Origin: Bordetella holmesii ATCC 51541
GTDB taxonomy: Bacteria; Pseudomonadota; Gammaproteobacteria; Burkholderiales; Burkholderiaceae_B
NCBI GenBank assembly: GCA_000612485.1
Contig: CP007494.1
Location: forward strand, 1,116,001-1,180,000
Length of the DNA: 64,000 nt
Reading direction: 5' to 3'
How positions within the stretch are numbered: the first letter of the stretch is position 1; the number at the start of each line of letters is the position of its first letter. This document shows, one piece after another, positions 27,581 through 36,254 of the stretch. The notes under the pieces are model-generated. The model had not been told where the DNA came from, did no database searches, and saw only the letters and a program-made list of their open reading frames with translations. A program made the translations under genes and the position numbers.

Positions 27581-28519
27581 CTATACCGGCGAGCTGCCGG
27601 CGGGTTGCACAGCCTGTGCCTGACGTTTGCGCACCAGGGCGCGGGCAGCGGCCAGAACGGAATCCGTCAGGACCGACATGGCTTGAGAGTTTACCCGCCA
27701 ATGCTGCCAGTAGATGGGGACATCCTCCCAGGCCCGGCGGCGCAAAGGCACCAGACGGCCGCTATCGAGCTCATCCTTGATGAGCGGCAGCGGATTCATG
27801 GTCCAACCCAGCCCGTCTAGCGTCGCCTGTACGAAAGCCCGGCTCGATGGGACCCACCAGACCGGCGGCTGCCAGGGGTGGCTGCGCATGATACGGCGCG
27901 CAAAACGTGCCTGCAGCCCGTCCTTGCGATTGAACACCAGCACCGGAGCCGCGGCCAGCGTGCGCGCAGTGACACCGCTTGAAAAATGCCGCGCCAGAAA
28001 ATCCGGCGAACACGTCGCGACATAGCGCATGCTGCCAAGCGGATGAATACGGCAGCCCTGCACTGGCTCGGCCAGCGTAGTCACCGCACCCAGCACCGTG
28101 CCATTGCGCAGGAGCGCCGCAGTGTGATCCTGATCCTCGGACTGCATGTCCAGCGTTGCACTCGATCGGGCAGCAAATCGCGTCGCAGCGTCGATGAACC
28201 AAGTCTCCAGGCTGTCATGGTTGACCGCCACGGGGATGCTGGCCTGGGTGATTTCGTCCTCGGCTACGCCCAGACGATGCAGCGCATCGTGCTCGAGCAA
28301 GGCCGTCTGCTCGGCCAACTGGACCAGAACCTGGCCATCCGGCGTCGGCCGTGCTGGCACCGTCCGCTGGATCAGCAGCCGGCCGCTGCGGTCCTCGAGC
28401 GTCTTTATGCGCTGCGAGACCGCCGACGCCGTGACATGCAGGGCGGAGGCCGCACGCTCGAAGCTGCCTTCGCGCACCACAGCGGCCAGCGCGCGCAGGT
28501 GGTCGTGATCGAGCTTCAT
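27581..28519 (-). CDS. argP: LysR-family regulator ArgP, controlling arginine/lysine export
   Basis: 312 aa from ATG 28519 (MKLDHDHLRALAAVVREGSF). The HTH (ERAASALHVTASAVSQRIKTLED) and the effector domain fit the ArgP/IciA/LysG subgroup, including VNHDSLETWF and FNRKDGLQARF. ArgP proteins activate the divergent argO/lysE exporter gene in response to arginine or lysine. The exporter is indeed divergent (28694) but carries a frameshift, so the regulator may have lost its main target. The frame is intact. Confidence 0.9.
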   Translation of the reverse strand: MKLDHDHLRALAAVVREGSFERAASALHVTASAVSQRIKTLEDRSGRLLIQRTVPARPTPDGQVLVQLAEQTALLEHDALHRLGVAEDEITQASIPVAVNHDSLETWFIDAATRFAARSSATLDMQSEDQDHTAALLRNGTVLGAVTTLAEPVQGCRIHPLGSMRYVATCSPDFLARHFSSGVTARTLAAAPVLVFNRKDGLQARFARRIMRSHPWQPPVWWVPSSRAFVQATLDGLGWTMNPLPLIKDELDSGRLVPLRRRAWEDVPIYWQHWRVNSQAMSVLTDSVLAAARALVRKRQAQAVQPAGSSPV

Positions 28520-28693
28520 GGCGCCACACGGACAGGACAAGGACGAGATAGTCGGGACATGGGATGCTATGTATTAAGTTTTGCTTAATATAGTTTAAGG
28601 AAATTAGCTGTATTTCATATTATTGGCAAGTCAGAATGCACGCATCCGGGCCGTGGCGCCGACTACGGCCGGCCCTCATTCCAGGCTGCAACG

Positions 28694-29325
28694 ATGTTCA
28701 CGCTCACTTTTCCTCCCTTTTTCAGCGCCTGGGCCAGCGGCACCGCCACCGGCCTGGGGTTGTTCGCCGTGGTCGGCGCCCAAAGTGTCTTCATTCTCAG
28801 GCAAGGGGTGATGCGTGCCCATGTCATGACCGTGCTGGCGACCTGCGCGCTGGTCGACGCGGTCTTCATCTTCGGCAGCGTCTGGGGTCTGCAACGGCTG
28901 ACGGAATGGGTGCCTGGTCTGACTCAGGCCATTCTGTGGTTCGGAGTGGCGTTTCTGGCCTGGTACGGACTGCAATCGGCGCGGCGGGCTTGGCGGGCAG
29001 GGCCACTGGCGCAGTGCCGCCAAGCCGTCCCTCCCGCCGCGCGGCCCTATTGGGCGCGCTGGCCTTCTCCTTGCTCAACCCACATTTCTGGCTGGACATG
29101 GTGGTCGTCGGTTCGCTGGCGCACGGTTTTGCCGACGCCCGCCTGGCCTTTGCCGTCGGTGTCTTGACCGCCTCGGTGCTCTGGCTGGCCATCTTGGGCC
29201 TGGGCGCGCGCCTGTTTGCCCCCGTTTTCAGCGACGCGCGCGCCTGGCGCCTCTTGGATGCGCTGATCGCCGTCGTCATGCTGACGCTGGCCTACTCCCT
29301 GGCCCGCGTCGATCTGGGCGGCTGA
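28694..29325 (+). pseudogene. argO: ArgO/LysE-type amino-acid exporter, frameshifted
   Basis: The N-terminal half reads from ATG 28694 (MFTLTFPPFFSAWASGTATG, then LGLFAVVGAQSVFILRQGVMRAH, the LysE signature) through two to three membrane helices to about 29010-29060. The second half, with AFSLLNPHFWLDMVVVGSLAH and three more helices, is in the next frame and ends at 29325. The break lies in the loop between helices, in a G/C-rich stretch, and one base accounts for it. Repaired length would be about 210 aa, normal for the family. The protein would export arginine or lysine. An assembly error is possible. Confidence 0.87.
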
Positions 29326-29384
29326 CAGACTCCATATAATGAAACTCCTCTTCTGTCCCGGCCGCCGGCGCGGCCCTCAGGCCC

Positions 29385-30290
29385 ATGCGCGGAACCCGAC
29401 AGTCACGTCTGCCCTCCCTGGCTGCCATACAGGCCTTCGAGGCTGCTGCTCGCCTGGGCGGCTTCGAGCCCGCCGGCTCGGAGCTGGGTGTGACCGCCAG
29501 CGCTATCGGCAAGCGCATCACGACACTGGAAGCCCAGCTCGACACCGTGCTGTTTGTCCGTGGCCGCCACGGCGGCACACTGACGGCTGCCGGCCGCGAG
29601 TATCTCGAGCAGGTCCGTAGCGCGCTGGGCCAGCTCTCAGCCGCCACGCTGAAAGCACGCGTCGAACCACCCACCGAACTGCTGCGCGTGGTGTCCACCC
29701 CCACGTTCGCCCGCCAGGTCCTCATCCCCTATCTGCCCGAGTTCACCGACGCCCACCCGCAAGTCGATCTCGAAATTCTCTTCTCTGTTCCGTATCTGGA
29801 AATCTCGCCGCCCAATGCCGACGTATGGATACGCTTTGGCAACGGGCTGTACCCCGGCCTGCAGGTCGAGAAATTGACCGACGATGAGGTTTTCGCGGTC
29901 TGCACGCCAGAGTACGCTCGGCGTCATGGGCCCTTTGAACGGCCCGAAGACTTGGCCCGGGCGGCCTTGCTGCGCTGCCCCATGGAGCCCTGGCGCCCGT
30001 GGTTCGACCGGGCAGGTCTTGACTGGCCCGAACCCAGCAAGGGCGTCTGGCTGGTGGACCTGGGCATGGTGCTGGCGGCCGCTCATGCCGGCCAGGGTGT
30101 CGCGCTCTCGCGCAAGACGCTCGCTGCCGAATGGCTCAATGAAGGCAAGCTCATGCGGCTTTTTGACGTGCGCTCGCGCGGCAATCTGCAGTATTACCTC
30201 TGCTATGAGCAACGCCGTCCCTTACAAAACGGCGCGCGCGCCTTTGCTGCCAGGATCGCCACCGTATGCGCCCGGATTGCGCGCCTCTGA
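29385..30290 (+). CDS. LysR-family regulator, GcvA-like
   Basis: 301 aa. It opens RLPSLAAIQAFEAAARLGGFEPAGSELGVTASAIGKRI, the pattern of the GcvA/AmpR subgroup. The effector domain contains LPEFTDAHPQVDLEI and VWIRFGNGLYPGLQVEKL and ends with GNLQYYLCYEQRRPLQNGARAF, also typical of that group. The target is unknown. It is tandem to the broken argO and 255 bp upstream of the first Liv cluster, so it could act on either neighbour, but nothing in the sequence decides this. The frame is intact. Confidence 0.88.
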   Translation: MRGTRQSRLPSLAAIQAFEAAARLGGFEPAGSELGVTASAIGKRITTLEAQLDTVLFVRGRHGGTLTAAGREYLEQVRSALGQLSAATLKARVEPPTELLRVVSTPTFARQVLIPYLPEFTDAHPQVDLEILFSVPYLEISPPNADVWIRFGNGLYPGLQVEKLTDDEVFAVCTPEYARRHGPFERPEDLARAALLRCPMEPWRPWFDRAGLDWPEPSKGVWLVDLGMVLAAAHAGQGVALSRKTLAAEWLNEGKLMRLFDVRSRGNLQYYLCYEQRRPLQNGARAFAARIATVCARIARL

Positions 30291-30545
30291 TCCTTGACCG
30301 GAAAATAATTCCGCACCCAAACGGAATTCTGCTCCGATGGCCGCCTTTTCTTCTAGGGATTTACCTGGAATCGACCGAAAACATAAGTTTCGCGTAAGCA
30401 TTCAAGACCAGAGTACCTTGCACGCAGAGCGCCCCACAATCCGATAACGAGTGGCGCATGAGCTGGTTTTTTCGCAGTTGGACCAACCACCGCCCCAACT
30501 CGATTTAGTGTGGGAAGTCCATATACCAAACTCAACGGAAACAAC
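30291..30545 (+). promoter_or_regulatory. Upstream region of the first Liv-type cluster
   Basis: This 255-bp gene-free stretch precedes the binding-protein gene. It contains the inverted pair GGAAAATAATTCC / CGGAATT near 30300-30330 and AT-rich patches, so the promoter must lie here. I cannot assign a single -35/-10 pair. The RBS at the gene start is weak (AACGGAAAC). Confidence 0.35.
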
Positions 30546-31709
30546 ATGGACTTTCGCTTGAAGCTGCTTGCAGGTGCCTTGACGCTCGCTCTCTCGGCCG
30601 GGGCTCATGCCGCCGATCCCATCAAGATCGGCGTGGCGGGCCCTTACACCGGAGGATCCTCCTCCATGGGCGTGAGCATGCGCGATGGCGTACGCCTGGC
30701 CATCGAGGAAATCAACAAAAACGGTGGGGTGCTGGGTCGCCAACTGGTCGGCGTCGAACGCGATGACGAAGCCAAAAACGAGCGTGGCGTTCAGATCGCC
30801 CAGGAGCTCATCAACAAAGAGCGCGTCGCGGCTTCGGTCGGGTATATCAACACAGGGGTCGCCCTGGCCTCGCAGCGTTTCTATCAGGACGCCAAGATCC
30901 CGGTGATGAACAACGTGGCCACTGGCAGCGTCATCACGCATCAGTTCAAGGCACCCGAATATCCCGACAATTATGTGTTCCGCAACGCAGCGCATGACAG
31001 TATCCAGGCGCCCATGATCGTCGAAGAAGCCGTCGGTCGCCGCGGCTTCAAGAAAGTCGCCATCCTGGCCGACTCCACCAACTATGGCCAGCTCGGCCGT
31101 GAAGACCTTGAAAAAGCCCTCGCGGCCAAGGGCATCAAGCCTGTGGCCGTTGAGAAGTTCAACATCAAGGATGTGGACATGACCGCCCAGCTTCTGAAGG
31201 CCAAGGAAGCCGGCGCACAGGCCATCCTGACCTACGGCATCGGCCCTGAGCTGGCTCAGATCGCCAACGGCATGACCAAGCTCGGCTGGAAGGTGCCCAT
31301 CATCGGTAGCTGGACGCTGTCCATGGCCAACTATATCGACAACTCCGGCGCCAATGGCGAGGGTGCGCGCATGCCGCAGACCTTCATCCAGGATCCGGAC
31401 ACACCGCGCCGCAAAGCGTTCATCGACGCCTACCTGGCCAAGTTCAAGCCCAAGAACAACCGCATCGACTCGCCGGTGTCGGCGGCTCAGGGCTATGACT
31501 CCATCTACCTGTTGGCCGCGGCCATCAAGCAGGCAGGCACCACCGACGGTCCGAAGGTGCGCGAAGCGCTCGAGAACCTGCAAACGCCCGTCGAAGGCGT
31601 GGTGATGACCTACAACAAGCCCTTCACGCACGACAACCACGACGCCATCACCGAAAAAGAAGTCGTGATCGGCGAAGTCAAGGGCGGCCGGGTCGTCAAG
31701 GCCCAGTAA
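30546..31709 (+). CDS. Branched-chain amino-acid-type ABC binding protein (cluster 1)
   Basis: 387 aa with a signal peptide (MDFRLKLLAGALTLALSAGAHAA). The type-1 periplasmic fold is complete: DPIKIGVAGPYTGGSSSMGVSMRDG, EEINKNGGVLGRQLVGVERDD, then PVMNNVATGSVIT and the second lobe to KGGRVVKAQ. It is the first gene of a cluster with LivH, fused LivM-LivG and LivF, so it presents ligand to that transporter. The family includes Leu/Ile/Val, amide, urea and aromatic-acid binders, and the ligand is not decided by sequence alone. A strong intercistronic hairpin follows, which may raise its mRNA level over the membrane genes. Confidence 0.92.
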   Translation: MDFRLKLLAGALTLALSAGAHAADPIKIGVAGPYTGGSSSMGVSMRDGVRLAIEEINKNGGVLGRQLVGVERDDEAKNERGVQIAQELINKERVAASVGYINTGVALASQRFYQDAKIPVMNNVATGSVITHQFKAPEYPDNYVFRNAAHDSIQAPMIVEEAVGRRGFKKVAILADSTNYGQLGREDLEKALAAKGIKPVAVEKFNIKDVDMTAQLLKAKEAGAQAILTYGIGPELAQIANGMTKLGWKVPIIGSWTLSMANYIDNSGANGEGARMPQTFIQDPDTPRRKAFIDAYLAKFKPKNNRIDSPVSAAQGYDSIYLLAAAIKQAGTTDGPKVREALENLQTPVEGVVMTYNKPFTHDNHDAITEKEVVIGEVKGGRVVKAQ

Positions 31710-31729
31710 TCCATACGTTGTTCACCGCA

Positions 31730-31755
31730 GCGCGGGCCCCACCCGGGGCCCGCGC
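31730..31755 (+). terminator. Intercistronic hairpin after binding-protein gene 1
   Basis: A perfect 11-bp GC stem (GCGCGGGCCCC-ACCC-GGGGCCCGCGC) lies between the binding-protein gene and livH. No T run follows, so it is more likely an mRNA-protecting or partial-termination hairpin that favours the binding protein than a true terminator. Its core GCGCGGGCCC recurs at 41064 in the second cluster. Confidence 0.65.
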
Positions 31756-31798
31756 GGTATCCGCTCGGCGCGCGGGCCGGGATTCTTACTGCGCACAC

Positions 31799-32674
31799 AT
31801 GATGATTCTTCTACAGCTTATCTACAGCGGTATCGCGCTGGGCATGATTTATGCCGTCATCGCGTTCGGGTATCAGCTCACGTTTGCCACCTCCGGCACC
31901 CTTAACTTTGGCCAGGGCGAAGCGCTCATGTTGGGCGCACTGGTCGGACTGACACTCGTCGGCCTGGGCGTGAACTATTGGGTGATGATCCCCATTGTCT
32001 GCGTTTTCGGGTTCCTGCAAGGCATGTTCGTCGAGCGCGTCGGCGTACGTCCAGCTATCAAGACACGTTCCGAATTCGGCTGGATCATGGCCACGATTGC
32101 CTTGGGCATTATTTTTCGCAATGTGGCCGAAAACATCTGGGGCCGCGACGATCTGCGCTTCCCATCCCCCCTGCCCGAGGCACCCATGAAAATCATGGGC
32201 GCCAACGTTCTGCCCATGGAGCTTCTGGTGGTGTTCGGCGCGCTGGCCATGATGTTGCTGGTCGAACTCTTCAATCGCAAATCCATTTACGGCAAGGCCT
32301 TCGTCGCCACGTCCAATGACCGCGATGCCGCCGGCTTGATGGGGATCAGCACCGGCCTGGTCATCACGTTCTCCTACGCCATGTCCTCGCTGACCGCCGC
32401 CTTTGCCGGCGTGCTGGTCGCACCACTGACCCTCACGGGCGCCACCATGGGTGCGGTTCTTGGCCTGAAGGCCTTCGCCGTGGCCATCATCGGCGGCCTG
32501 TCCAGCGGCATGGGGGTAGTCGTCGGCGGCCTCATCCTCGGCATCGCTGAGACCACCACCGGCTTTTATCTGTCGACCGGGTACAAGGATGTCCCCGGCC
32601 TGGTTCTTCTGCTGCTGGTATTGACCTTCAAACCCGCCGGCCTGTTCGGCAAGACCGCGATCAAGAAGGTGTAA
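31799..32674 (+). CDS. livH: LivH-type ABC permease (cluster 1)
   Basis: 291 aa, about eight membrane helices. The start is ATG 31799 (MMILLQLIYSGIALGMIYAV). The family block SGTLNFGQGEALMLGA is near the N-terminus, and the cytoplasmic loop that contacts the ATPase, GKAFVATSNDRDAAGLMGIS, is about residues 163-182. It pairs with the LivM half of the next gene, which starts 5 bp after its stop, to form the inner-membrane channel. The frame is intact. Confidence 0.92.
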   Translation: MMILLQLIYSGIALGMIYAVIAFGYQLTFATSGTLNFGQGEALMLGALVGLTLVGLGVNYWVMIPIVCVFGFLQGMFVERVGVRPAIKTRSEFGWIMATIALGIIFRNVAENIWGRDDLRFPSPLPEAPMKIMGANVLPMELLVVFGALAMMLLVELFNRKSIYGKAFVATSNDRDAAGLMGISTGLVITFSYAMSSLTAAFAGVLVAPLTLTGATMGAVLGLKAFAVAIIGGLSSGMGVVVGGLILGIAETTTGFYLSTGYKDVPGLVLLLLVLTFKPAGLFGKTAIKKV

Positions 32675-32679
32675 CGCTG

Positions 32680-34602
32680 ATGAAACCTCTGCACCGAGTC
32701 CTGGCCCTCGTGGCCCTGGCCTGCCTGGCAGCCATCCCGCTGGGCGTGACCAACACCTACTATCTGCACCTTCTCGAAACCATCATGATTTACTCGATCC
32801 TGCTGTTCGGGCTCGATATCGTGGTGGGCTACACCGGACAAGTGTCGTTGGGCCACGCCGGCCTGTTCGGCATCGGCTCGTATGTGGCAGGCGTCCTGGT
32901 CTTTCACCTGCAAATGCCCATCTGGATCACGCTGCCGGCGGCCATCATTATCGCGGCCGCGTTCGGCGCCGTGCTGGCTCTGCCCGCCTTGCGCGTGACG
33001 GGCCCCTACCTGGCCATGGTGACACTGGCTTTTGGCACCATCATCCAGATTCTCATCAACGAGATGACCTTCCTCACCGAGGGGCCGCTGGGCATCAAGA
33101 TCAACAAGCCCGCCTTCGGCAGCCACATCCTCGACAAACAGGAGTATTTCTGGCTGGTCGCGCTGCTTCTGGTGCTGTCGCTCGTCGTGGTGCATCGCAT
33201 CCTCAAATCGCACCTGGGCCGATCGTTCGAAGCCTTGCGCGACAGTCCGATCGCTTCGGACTGCATGGGTGTCTCGGTCTACCGGCACAAGGTGATCGCC
33301 TTTGTGATCAGCGCGGGGTTCGCTGGCCTGGCTGGCGCGCTGTACTCCTATTCCGAACAGTACATCTCGCCCAACACCTACAACTTCGAACTCACCATCC
33401 TGTTTCTGCTGGCCATCATCATGGGCGGCAGAAAAACGCGCACCGGGGCGATTCTTGGCGCGTCCATCATCGTCCTGTTGCCCAAGATGCTCGATGATAT
33501 CGAGACCTTCCGCATCATCGCGCTGGTCGTCGCCGTTCTCGTGGCCGGGGGCAGTGCGCTGGCAGTGGCCCGCGGCAAGGCCGACGCCCGTCGCGTGGCG
33601 GTGCCGGTGGCAGGCACCATTGCCCTGGCTGTATTTGCCTACTGGCTCGACGCCGTCACCGACTGGCGCTTGAGCATCTTCGGCGTCATGATCCTTTTCG
33701 TGGTCTATTACCTTCCCGACGGCATCGTGGGCTTTGTGCGCAACCTGTTCTTCTCCACGCGACGCAAGGCGCTCTCGGTCAGCTCAGAACTGGCCGAGCG
33801 CGCCAACGCCGTCCCGACGGCGGCGGCCGGCCCGGTCGAGACCTTGCTGCAGGCCCAAGGCATCCTCATGCAGTTCGGGGGCTTGAAGGCGCTCAATCAG
33901 GTGGACCTGGACGTCAAACGCGGCACCATACATGGGCTGATCGGACCAAACGGCTCAGGCAAGAGCACCATGATGAACGTGCTCACCGGGATCTATCTCC
34001 CCACTGCCGGCAGCGTGACGTTCGCCGGGCGGTCGCTGGTGGGGATGACACCTGCTGAGATCGCCGCCAACGGTGTGGCGCGTACGTTCCAGAACGTGCA
34101 GCTCTTTGGCGAGATGACAGCGCTGGAGAACGTGCTGGTGGGTCTGCATCACAGTTTCACCACCGGGCTGGCCAGTGTCGCGCTGCATACGCCACGCTGG
34201 AAGCACGAAGAGCAGAAGGCGCGCGCACGCGCGCTGGCCCTGCTCGAGTTTGTCGGTCTGAGCGACCTCGCAGGCGAAGAAGCACGTAACCTGCCCTACG
34301 GCAAACAACGCTTGCTGGAGATTGCCCGCGCCCTGGCGCTGGACCCACAGTTACTGCTGCTCGATGAGCCGGCAGCCGGCCTGACCGCGCCCGACATCGC
34401 CGAGCTGCTGGTCATCATCCGCAAGGTGCGCGATCACGGCATCACCCTCATCCTGATCGAACACCACATGGATGTGGTCATGAGCGTATGCGACACGGTA
34501 TCCGTGCTGGACTTCGGCCAGAAGATTGCCGAGGGGCTGCCTGCCGAGATCCAGCAAAATGCCAAGGTCATCGAAGCCTATCTGGGCGGCGCCACCGCCT
34601 GA
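32680..34602 (+). CDS. Natural LivM-LivG fusion: ABC permease joined to ATPase (cluster 1)
   Basis: 640 aa. Residues 1 to about 370 are a LivM permease (VVGYTGQVSLGHAGLFGIGSY, coupling loop GRSFEALRDSPIASDCMGVSVYRHKV, about ten helices). A linker of about 35 residues leads to a complete LivG ATPase (about 390-640) with Walker A GPNGSGKST, the signature region NLPYGKQRLLEIARAL, Walker B LLLLDEPAAGL and switch His in LIEHHMDVV. The frame is unbroken and both parts are full-length with coherent motifs. Such LivMG fusions are known in betaproteobacteria, so this is probably a working single polypeptide rather than an artefact. Confidence 0.93.
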   Translation: MKPLHRVLALVALACLAAIPLGVTNTYYLHLLETIMIYSILLFGLDIVVGYTGQVSLGHAGLFGIGSYVAGVLVFHLQMPIWITLPAAIIIAAAFGAVLALPALRVTGPYLAMVTLAFGTIIQILINEMTFLTEGPLGIKINKPAFGSHILDKQEYFWLVALLLVLSLVVVHRILKSHLGRSFEALRDSPIASDCMGVSVYRHKVIAFVISAGFAGLAGALYSYSEQYISPNTYNFELTILFLLAIIMGGRKTRTGAILGASIIVLLPKMLDDIETFRIIALVVAVLVAGGSALAVARGKADARRVAVPVAGTIALAVFAYWLDAVTDWRLSIFGVMILFVVYYLPDGIVGFVRNLFFSTRRKALSVSSELAERANAVPTAAAGPVETLLQAQGILMQFGGLKALNQVDLDVKRGTIHGLIGPNGSGKSTMMNVLTGIYLPTAGSVTFAGRSLVGMTPAEIAANGVARTFQNVQLFGEMTALENVLVGLHHSFTTGLASVALHTPRWKHEEQKARARALALLEFVGLSDLAGEEARNLPYGKQRLLEIARALALDPQLLLLDEPAAGLTAPDIAELLVIIRKVRDHGITLILIEHHMDVVMSVCDTVSVLDFGQKIAEGLPAEIQQNAKVIEAYLGGATA

Positions 34603-34620
34603 CGCCCTGGAGATCTCACT

Positions 34621-35343
34621 ATGCTTACTGTCAAGAATCTCGAAGCGGGCTACGGCAAGGTCAAGGTGCTGCATGGCATCAGCCTGGATGTTCCCAAAGC
34701 CAAGGTGGTGACGCTGATAGGCTCCAATGGAGCGGGGAAAACCACCACCATGCGCGCCCTATCGGGCATGATCCGGCCAACCGCAGGCGAGATCACCCTC
34801 GAGGGACGCTCCATCGCCGGCCAGGAGTCCTTTCGCATCGCACGCCTGGGCCTGGCGCATTCGCCCGAGGGCCGGCGCGTCTTTCCCACGCTGTCCGTGA
34901 CCGACAATCTGTTGCTGGGCGCGTTTCCGCGCCTGACCGGCAGCCGCCCGCGCGGCGATGTGCAGGCCGATCTGGGACGGGCAATGGATTTGTTTCCTCG
35001 CCTGAAAGAGCGCCGCGATCAATTGGCCGGCACACTATCCGGTGGCGAACAGCAAATGCTGGCCATGGCGCGCGCCATCATGCTCAATCCGCAACTCGTC
35101 CTTCTGGACGAGCCATCCATGGGACTGGCGCCGATTCTGGTCGAAGAAGTGTTTCGCATCATCGCGCGCCTGAAGGAGCAGGGCGTGACCATGCTGCTGG
35201 TCGAGCAGTTCGCCGCCGCCGCGCTCAATGTGGCCGACTATGGGTACGTGCTCGAAAATGGCCGCATCTCGGTGCACGGACCCGCCGACCAGCTCAAACA
35301 TGACCCGGCGGTGGTGGCCGCCTATCTGGGTGGCGGGCACTGA
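34621..35343 (+). CDS. livF: LivF-type ABC ATPase (cluster 1)
   Basis: 240 aa. Walker A GSNGAGKTT, Q-loop, signature LSGGEQQMLAMARAIM, Walker B LVLLDEPSMGLAP and switch His-equivalent region LLVEQFAAAALNVAD are all present. It is the second ATPase, paired with the LivG half of the upstream fusion. It starts 18 bp after that gene and is the last gene of the cluster, followed by a 14-bp hairpin terminator. The frame is intact. Confidence 0.94.
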   Translation: MLTVKNLEAGYGKVKVLHGISLDVPKAKVVTLIGSNGAGKTTTMRALSGMIRPTAGEITLEGRSIAGQESFRIARLGLAHSPEGRRVFPTLSVTDNLLLGAFPRLTGSRPRGDVQADLGRAMDLFPRLKERRDQLAGTLSGGEQQMLAMARAIMLNPQLVLLDEPSMGLAPILVEEVFRIIARLKEQGVTMLLVEQFAAAALNVADYGYVLENGRISVHGPADQLKHDPAVVAAYLGGGH

Positions 35344-35355
35344 CGCGGTTCAGCT

Positions 35356-35389
35356 ACCCGGGCGGCGCCGATCCTGGCGCCGCCCGGGT
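35356..35389. terminator. Bidirectional terminator between livF and the Crp/Fnr-type gene
   Basis: A perfect 14-bp stem (ACCCGGGCGGCGCC / GGCGCCGCCCGGGT) with a six-base loop fills the gap between two convergent genes. CTTACTCTT follows on the plus strand. Confidence 0.85.
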
Positions 35390-35390
35390 C

Positions 35391-36089
35391 TTACTCTTCA
35401 TCGACGGCCGCGGCATCCGCACCATAGCGCTTCAAGCCATCCAGATCCATCACGCGCACCGCGCCATACTCTACTTTCAGCAGTCCTGCCTCTTCGAGTT
35501 TTCCGAGGGCCTGATTGGCGCGCTGCCGTGAGACGCGCGCCAGATAGCCGACCTCTTCCTGCGTGATGGCCAGGCGCATGCCCATGCCGGGGTACAACAA
35601 AGGGTTGAACAGTTCGGCCAGGCAGCGGGCCACCCGGGCGTCCGGATCCAGCAACCTGTCGTGTTCGGCCTTGCCGATGAACTGCGCCACGCGCTCATTG
35701 AGTTGGTGCAGCAGATAACGATTGAAGGGGATGCTGGTGTCAAGCAGCCAGTCGAAGGTCGCCGCGGGCAAGCGCGCCACCACCGAGTCACGCAATGCCA
35801 CCACATCGTATTTGCGAACCTCGCGTTTGAGCAGGGAACCCTCGCCTATCCAGCCCCCGGCTGGCACCCCGGTCAACGAGGCGACCTTGCCCTCGGCATT
35901 GCCTACCGATACTTTCACCAAGCCGGAAAGCACCCCTATCCACGCCTGGGCGAGTTGGCCTTTGCGCTCTATGATCGTTCCCGCAATCGCGTGCTGCACG
36001 GATATGTCGCGTTCGACGCGCACGCGCTGTTCGCTTTCGAGCACGCGAAACCAGGCTGCGGCAAGGTGTAGCGAATCGGCTAGCTGCAT
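35391..36089 (-). CDS. Crp/Fnr-superfamily transcriptional regulator
   Basis: 232 aa from ATG 36089. An N-terminal cyclic-nucleotide-type beta-roll (about 20-130, with GQLAQAWIGVLSGLVKVSV and GGWIGEGSLLKREVRKYDVVAL) is followed by the dimer helix and a winged HTH (about 160-220: LAITQEEVGYLARVSRQRANQALGKLEEAGLL). There are no N-terminal cysteines for an FNR-type iron-sulfur cluster, and the cAMP pocket is not clearly conserved, so the effector is unknown. It lies divergent from the acyl-CoA synthetase/Liv operon, 165 bp away, and is a good candidate regulator of it by position. Confidence 0.9.
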   Translation of the reverse strand: MQLADSLHLAAAWFRVLESEQRVRVERDISVQHAIAGTIIERKGQLAQAWIGVLSGLVKVSVGNAEGKVASLTGVPAGGWIGEGSLLKREVRKYDVVALRDSVVARLPAATFDWLLDTSIPFNRYLLHQLNERVAQFIGKAEHDRLLDPDARVARCLAELFNPLLYPGMGMRLAITQEEVGYLARVSRQRANQALGKLEEAGLLKVEYGAVRVMDLDGLKRYGADAAAVDEE

Positions 36090-36254
36090 CGGGAATACCC
36101 TAAATAAACCGTGAATGTCGCGATGGTGACAGTTGAAGGCGACCCAACCTTATACCTTAAGTCCTGCCGTAAATCTAAAACGAACTGGTCAAGCGCACGC
36201 CGGGATATCTAGCTCATAACGCTAGCCGTGCTCGCCCAAACCGGAGGAGACAAC
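36090..36254. promoter_or_regulatory. Divergent promoter region: Crp/Fnr-type gene versus acyl-CoA synthetase operon
   Basis: This 165-bp region holds two short inverted pairs: GTCGC/GCGAC flanking about 17 bases near 36118-36145, and CTAGC/GCTAG around 36210-36226. Neither matches the CRP or FNR consensus, but either could be the site of the adjacent regulator. A strong RBS (GGAGGAG) precedes the GTG start at 36255. Confidence 0.35.

Noticed and set aside
32680..34602. LivM-LivG fusion as an assembly error
   Set aside because: Both halves are full-length, the linker is coherent, and such fusions are known in this bacterial group.
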